Below are positions 6,675 through 9,910 of a DNA stretch of 9,910 nt, one piece after another. The position numbers and the translations under genes were made by a program. Below the pieces are notes generated by a model that saw nothing but the letters and a program-made list of their open reading frames with translations, was not told where the DNA came from and made no database searches. Position 1 is the first letter of the stretch, and each line of letters begins with the position of its first letter. The stretch is from JBOGFC01 sp050742155 (GTDB taxonomy: Bacteria > Actinomycetota > Acidimicrobiia > Spongiisociales > JALYHC01), in the NCBI GenBank assembly GCA_050742155.1, contig JBOGFC010000262.1, forward strand, positions 1 to 9,910, read 5' to 3'.

Positions 6675-8155
6675 GCCCCGGCCTCCGCTTCCCGGCCCAG
6701 CGCCCCCCGCATGCTGGCAGCCCCCCCTTCCCCCAGCGGCGAGCCGGCCAGCAGGGCCACCGCCGGCCGGGTGAAGAAGAATGCCACCACGACGTCCACC
6801 AGCGTGGCCAGCCCGAGGGCCATGGCGAACCCCCGCACCGGCCCCACCGCCAGCCACCAGAGCAGCAGGGCGGCCAGCAAGGAGACCGTGTCGGCGGTGA
6901 GGATGGTGCGAAAGGCCCGGGCGAACCCCTCCCGCACCGCCGAGCGCAAGGTCCTCCCGTTGCGGACCTCCTCTTTGATGCGCTCGAAGTACACGACGTA
7001 GGAATCGGCGGTGATGCCCACTGCGACGATGACCCCGGCCACTCCGGCCAGGGTGAGCGTCACCCCTTGGGCCGCCCCCAGCACCCCGAAGACCACCACC
7101 ACCAGAGCGCCGAACACGGCCAGGCCGACCACCGTGACCAGGCCCAGCGCCCGGTAATAGGCCAGCACATAGAAGGCCACCAGCCCCAGTCCCGCCAACC
7201 CGGCCAGCAGACCGGCCTGCAGCGAATCGGCCCCCAGGGTGGCCGAGACCGAGCGAACCTCCGACGGCTCGAAAGACACCGGCAGGGCCCCGTAGCGCAG
7301 CACCACCGCCAGGTCACGGGCCTCCCCCTCCCCCTCCCCCCCCAGGGTGATGACCGCCTGGCCCCCTGAGATGCCCACGTTGGGATCCACCTCTGGGGCG
7401 ATCTGAGGGGCCGAGATCACCGCTCCGTCCAGGACGATGGCGAACTGCCGGCGGGGGTCGGTGGGGGGAAAGCCGGCCAGCCGCTTGGTGGCCTCCTGGA
7501 ACGCTTCGCCACCCTGATCGGTCAGCTCTAGCGACACCACCCAACGCCCGAAGCCCACCGAGCCCTGCTCGAAGACCGCCCGGGCATCGGCCAGGTCGGA
7601 GCCGAGCACCAGCGCCGGACCGACGTGGTACACGGGCCCAGGGGTCGCCTCCACCTCCTCGGCCGGCAGCCAGGCCTCCTGGGCTGGATCATCTTCGATG
7701 GTGAGGCCGGTCTCCGGGTCCACTCCCGCCGGAAGAGTTGTGGAGGTGGCAGAACCCTCGGCCTCCCCGGTGGGCTCCAGCAGCGGGCTCACTCCCGGAA
7801 GGGAACCGATCCCCAACACCGGGCGAAAGGAGAGCTGACCGGTGGTCCCTACCGCGTCGAGGGCCCGTTCCCGGTCGGTGATCCCGGGGAGCTGCACGAT
7901 GACGTTGCGGTCCCCGGCGATGGCGATCTCCGGCTCCTGGACCCCGCCCAGCCCCTCGATGCGGCTTCGCATGATGTCGACCGCCTTCTCCAGCACCTCG
8001 GCATCAGTTCCCTCCGGGGCGGTGAGGATCACCGAAGCCCCGCCCCTGAGGTCGAGGCCCAGCCGGGGGAGCAAGTCCAGGGCGATGACGGCCGCCAACC
8101 CGCCGAACGCCACCAGCAGGATGAAGGCGAGGCTGGCCAGCAGCCGGTGGCGCAC
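6671..8155 (-). CDS. secD: Protein translocase subunit SecD, 494 aa
   Basis: SecD is the partner of SecF. Its large external domain grips emerging preproteins. The start is GTG at 8153-8155, two bases after the yajC stop, with only a weak ribosome-binding sequence, so coupling to yajC is likely. TM1 covers about 5-28. The D1 motif GLDLRGGASVILTA is at 33-46. The P1 region follows, with GQLSFRPVL (106-114) and an acidic Thr/Glu-rich insertion (about 120-170). The P1 end has VISAPQI (246-252) and the ISGGQAVITLGG strand (262-273). Five more TM segments span about 313-470. The ion-coupling TM4 motif is GVAGVIVAVGITADSYVVYFER (371-392), with Asp384. The TAD-S-YVVYFER form is characteristic of actinobacterial SecD. 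The G-run coding for GGEGEGEA (272-279) is described separately. Confidence 0.97.
   Translation of the reverse strand: MRHRLLASLAFILLVAFGGLAAVIALDLLPRLGLDLRGGASVILTAPEGTDAEVLEKAVDIMRSRIEGLGGVQEPEIAIAGDRNVIVQLPGITDRERALDAVGTTGQLSFRPVLGIGSLPGVSPLLEPTGEAEGSATSTTLPAGVDPETGLTIEDDPAQEAWLPAEEVEATPGPVYHVGPALVLGSDLADARAVFEQGSVGFGRWVVSLELTDQGGEAFQEATKRLAGFPPTDPRRQFAIVLDGAVISAPQIAPEVDPNVGISGGQAVITLGGEGEGEARDLAVVLRYGALPVSFEPSEVRSVSATLGADSLQAGLLAGLAGLGLVAFYVLAYYRALGLVTVVGLAVFGALVVVVFGVLGAAQGVTLTLAGVAGVIVAVGITADSYVVYFERIKEEVRNGRTLRSAVREGFARAFRTILTADTVSLLAALLLWWLAVGPVRGFAMALGLATLVDVVVAFFFTRPAVALLAGSPLGEGGAASMRGALGREAEAGA
7321..7344 (-). other. Purine-rich G-run in secD, G-quadruplex-like
   Basis: On the coding strand this stretch reads as eight G, A, five G, A, five G, A, two G. 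It encodes the Gly/Glu segment of SecD around residues 271-279. The runs satisfy a four-tract G-quadruplex rule if the eight-G run counts as two tracts. Folding is a prediction. Confidence 0.4.
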
Positions 8156-8157
8156 GG

Positions 8158-8454
8158 TCAGTCTCGGTTCGCCTTGCTGCCCACCGCCCGGCGAGCGACC
8201 CGCAGCTTCCCTCCGTCCTCCACCTCGATCACCGCCGAGGTCTCGTCAAGCGAGCGGATCACCCCGAAGATCCCCCCCACCGTCTGTATGCGATCGCCCA
8301 CCTGGAGCGATTGGATCAGCTCCTGATGGCGCCGGGCCCGCGTCCGCTGGGGACGGATGAGAAGGAGGTAGAAGAGGACCACCAAGGCCCCCAGCCAGAG
8401 CAGGCTGAAGAGACCGCTCGAGCCCGAGACCTGGGCGAGGATGGTATGCGACAT
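8158..8454 (-). CDS. yajC: Sec translocase accessory protein YajC, 98 aa
   Basis: YajC is a small single-pass membrane protein that joins the SecDF accessory complex. It has one TM helix (about 15-33, ending LLIRPQ), followed by the family signature RPQRTRARRHQELIQSL (34-50) and VGDRIQTVGGIFGVI (52-66), which lies in the cytoplasm. The length is normal for the family. I chose the ATG at 8452-8454 because GGAGG sits five bases before it. An in-frame ATG at 8497-8499 overlaps the tgt stop as ATGA and would add 15 residues (MTNGPAAAGSSAEGS); it has no Shine-Dalgarno and is the less likely start, but coupling could use it. The gene sits between tgt and secD, its usual place. Confidence 0.93.
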   Translation of the reverse strand: MSHTILAQVSGSSGLFSLLWLGALVVLFYLLLIRPQRTRARRHQELIQSLQVGDRIQTVGGIFGVIRSLDETSAVIEVEDGGKLRVARRAVGSKANRD

Positions 8455-8472
8455 CGAACCCTCCGCAGATGA

Positions 8473-8488
8473 GCCCGCCGCGGCGGGC
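8473..8488. repeat. 16-bp perfect palindrome before yajC
   Basis: GCCCGCCGCGGCGGGC is its own reverse complement. It lies 18 bases downstream of the end of tgt on the transcribed strand and just upstream of the yajC Shine-Dalgarno. As RNA it can form a 6-bp GC stem with a CGCG loop. There is no U-run, so it is not an obvious terminator. It could influence yajC start choice or mRNA stability. Confidence 0.6.
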
Positions 8489-8495
8489 CCGTTGG

Positions 8496-9614
8496 TCATC
8501 GTAGCGGGCCGGCTCCCGAAACTCGGCGCCCCAAGGTCTCCTGACGGAAAGCCTGGAAGTGGCCGACCTCGACGGCCGCCCGCGCCGCTCGCATCAGCCC
8601 CAGAGTGTAGGTGAGGTTGTGGATGCTGAGCAGGCGGTAGCCGAGCAGCTCCTCGGTCATCAAGAGGTGCCGCAGATAGCCCCGGCTGTAAAGGCGACAG
8701 GCGAGGCATTGGCACTCCCCGGACAGGGGGCGGACGTCCTCGGCGAAGCGGGCCCCGCGGATCTGAAAATCCCCCTCGGGGGTGAGCACCCGACCGTGGC
8801 GGGCCAGGCGGGTGGGCCAGACGCAATCGAAGAAGTCGGCCCCGAGAGAGATGGCCGCCAGCACTCCCTCGGTGTCACCTATCCCCATCACGTAGCACAC
8901 CTTGTGGTCCGGAAGCTCTGCCATGACCGCCTCCAAGGCGGCCTCCCGCTGCTCGGACGGCTCGCCCACCGACAGCCCGCCGACCCCGAACCCGGCGAAT
9001 TCCAGTGAGGCGGTGGCTCGGGCGCTCTTGGCCCGGAGGTCCGGCTCGGCGCCCCCCTGCACGATGCCGAACAATGCCTGTCCGGGACGATCATGGGCGG
9101 CCAGGGCCCGCTCACCCCATCGTAAGGTCCGTTCCATCGCCTCCTCCACCGCCCGGCGGGGAGCCGGCAGCGCCAGGCAGACGTCCAGGACCATGGCGAT
9201 GTCCCCGCCCAGGAGCTCTTGGACCCGCACCGCCTCCTCAGGCGTCAGCCGCGCCGCCGAGCCGTCGTACGTGGAGCGGAAGGAGACGCCCTCCTCGTCC
9301 ACCTCCGCCAGCAGCGAGAACACCTGGAAGCCACCCGAGTCGGTGAGGATCGGCCCGTCCCAGGCCATGAACCGGTGCAACCCTCCCAGTGAGGCCACCC
9401 GCTCCGCCCCCGGTCGCAACATGAGGTGGTAGGTGTTGGCGAGGACGATCCGTGCCCCGGCTTCCTGGAGATCACGGCGGTCGAGCCCCTTGACGGTCCC
9501 TCGGGTGCCCACCGGCATGAAGGCCGGGGTGGCGACCGGCCCATGAGGGGTCTCCAGCACCCCGGCGCGGGCGGTGCCGTCGCGGGAGGCCACGTGAAAG
9601 GTCAGCGGAGTCAC
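8496..9614 (-). CDS. tgt: tRNA-guanine transglycosylase (Tgt), 372 aa
   Basis: Tgt exchanges guanine-34 for preQ1 in tRNAs with GUN anticodons (Asp, Asn, His, Tyr), the first tRNA-bound step of queuosine synthesis. The active-site motifs are present: TDSGGFQVFS (91-100) with Asp92, GIVQGG (183-188), GGLSVGE (212-218), and the nucleophile Asp263 in FFDCVWPTR. The zinc site is complete: Cys301, Cys303, Cys306 (ECQCLACR) and His332. One oddity is that the usual DEC loop reads DVC (144-146). The length is normal. The GTG at 9612-9614 is chosen because LTFHVASRDGTARAG matches where Tgt proteins begin and the upstream frame (to 9764) is a repeat-derived shadow inside queA. The start overlaps the queA stop as GTGA, and its ribosome-binding site lies in a run of G's. 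Confidence 0.96.
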   Translation of the reverse strand: MTPLTFHVASRDGTARAGVLETPHGPVATPAFMPVGTRGTVKGLDRRDLQEAGARIVLANTYHLMLRPGAERVASLGGLHRFMAWDGPILTDSGGFQVFSLLAEVDEEGVSFRSTYDGSAARLTPEEAVRVQELLGGDIAMVLDVCLALPAPRRAVEEAMERTLRWGERALAAHDRPGQALFGIVQGGAEPDLRAKSARATASLEFAGFGVGGLSVGEPSEQREAALEAVMAELPDHKVCYVMGIGDTEGVLAAISLGADFFDCVWPTRLARHGRVLTPEGDFQIRGARFAEDVRPLSGECQCLACRLYSRGYLRHLLMTEELLGYRLLSIHNLTYTLGLMRAARAAVEVGHFQAFRQETLGRRVSGAGPLR

Positions 9615-9910
9615 GGCCCCCTCCCCCACCCTCCCCCGGAGGGGGAGGGAGAGCGGCCCGACCCGGCCCCGGAGGGGGAGGGAGAGCGGCGCACGAACAT
9701 GGCGTCCCCGAAGCTCAGGAAGCGATACCCGCCGGCCAACGCGTGGGCGTAGGCGGCCCGCCACCGGCCACCCATGAAGGCCGCAAGCAGCGCCAGCAGG
9801 GTCGAGCCGGGGGCATGGAAGTTGGTCAGCAGGGCGTCCACCACGCGGAAGCGATACCCGGGGACGATGTACAGACCGGTCTCTCCGACGGCCGGTGCGA
9901 CGGTGCCTTC
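9611..9910 (-). CDS. queA: S-adenosylmethionine:tRNA ribosyltransferase-isomerase QueA, C-terminal 99 residues
   Basis: QueA transfers and isomerises the ribosyl group of SAM onto preQ1-tRNA to give epoxyqueuosine, the step after Tgt. The gene enters from the right edge and its N-terminus is outside the window. What is visible matches the family C-terminus: GETGLYIVPGYRFRVVDALLTNFHAPGSTLLALLAAF, then YRFLSFGDAMFV. The conserved part ends there, and a 26-residue tail follows that contains two copies of an 11-residue Ser-Pro-Gly repeat (SPSPSGAGSGR, SPSPSGGGWGR). This tail is encoded by the G-rich tandem repeat and is unlike normal QueA ends. The TGA at 9611-9613 overlaps the tgt GTG. Confidence 0.95.
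   Translation of the reverse strand, partial: EGTVAPAVGETGLYIVPGYRFRVVDALLTNFHAPGSTLLALLAAFMGGRWRAAYAHALAGGYRFLSFGDAMFVRRSPSPSGAGSGRSPSPSGGGWGRGP
9617..9637 (-). promoter_or_regulatory. G-rich ribosome-binding region of tgt, predicted G-quadruplex
   Basis: On the mRNA strand this reads as five G, A, three G, U, five G, A, five G, ending two bases (CC) before the tgt GTG. The GGAGG used for ribosome binding is inside the last two runs, five bases from the start. Four G-tracts with one-base loops are an ideal G-quadruplex motif. The first two runs can instead pair with CCCTCCCCC (9641-9649) in a hairpin. Confidence 0.6.
9623..9690. repeat. Two-copy tandem repeat (33-base period) at the queA/tgt junction
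   Basis: A 24-base core is identical at 9634-9657 and 9667-9690, and the ten bases before each copy match at seven positions, giving a period of 33 bases (11 codons). The core is CCCCGG, then AGGGGGAGGGAGAGCGGC. The copy nearer tgt also contains the perfect 9-bp hairpin CCCTCCCCC/GGGGGAGGG (9629-9637 with 9641-9649). Because the period is a multiple of three, queA stays open, and its tail shows the same repeat as protein. It resembles GC-rich dispersed palindromic repeats whose translations read SPSPSGGGWGRG or similar in several bacterial genomes. Confidence 0.8.

Noticed and set aside
6675..6857. An upstream in-frame extension of secF
   Set aside because: The extra 61 residues are Gly/Arg-rich noise inside secD, and SecF homology begins at MNLWSQLYRG with a good ribosome-binding site.
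9615..9764. An upstream in-frame extension of tgt (extra 50 residues with two LSLPLRGRVG copies)
   Set aside because: It is the antiphase translation of the tandem repeat and queA. Tgt proteins start near LTFHVASRDG, and the GTG at 9614 has a ribosome-binding site.

Overview
The window is roughly two-thirds or more G+C by eye and is densely packed. Every supported gene lies on the minus strand, so transcription runs from the right end of the window to the left. The SecD/SecF sequences (for example the TM4 motif GITADSYVVYFER in SecD), the high G+C and the gene order point to an actinobacterium (Actinomycetota). The presence of both QueA and Tgt together with type IV pilin genes suggests a deep-branching class such as Acidimicrobiia, but this finer placement is only a guess.

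Reading in the direction of transcription, the first block (9910 to 5610) is queA (3' end only), tgt, yajC, secD, secF. This is the widespread bacterial queuosine-tRNA / Sec-accessory cluster. The genes are joined by 4-base stop/start overlaps (queA/tgt GTGA, secD/secF ATGA) or very short gaps, so they look like one translationally coupled operon. The queA/tgt junction carries a G-rich tandem repeat that supplies both the C-terminal tail of QueA and the ribosome-binding region of tgt, and that can fold as a G-quadruplex or a hairpin.

The second block is a full-length bifunctional (p)ppGpp synthetase/hydrolase (rel, 5517 to 3337). It is separated from secF by 92 bases holding a 48-bp imperfect palindrome and a TAGAAT -10 element 6 bases before the ATG, which suggests rel has its own promoter and a leaderless transcript.

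The third block (3201 to the left edge) encodes three type IV pilus minor-pilin-like proteins. They are an unusually large PilV-like protein (637 aa) with a prepilin cleavage site, a PilW/GspJ-like protein (195 aa), and the N-terminal 205 residues of a PilX-like protein that runs off the window. A 135-base intergenic region before them holds an inverted repeat around a possible -10 element and a small hairpin in the presumed leader.

There are no tRNA or rRNA genes, CRISPR arrays, transposases or phage genes, and no gene-free stretch longer than 300 bases. The core genes are ordinary. The points of interest are the regulatory-looking palindromes and G-rich element at gene junctions and the outsized minor pilin.
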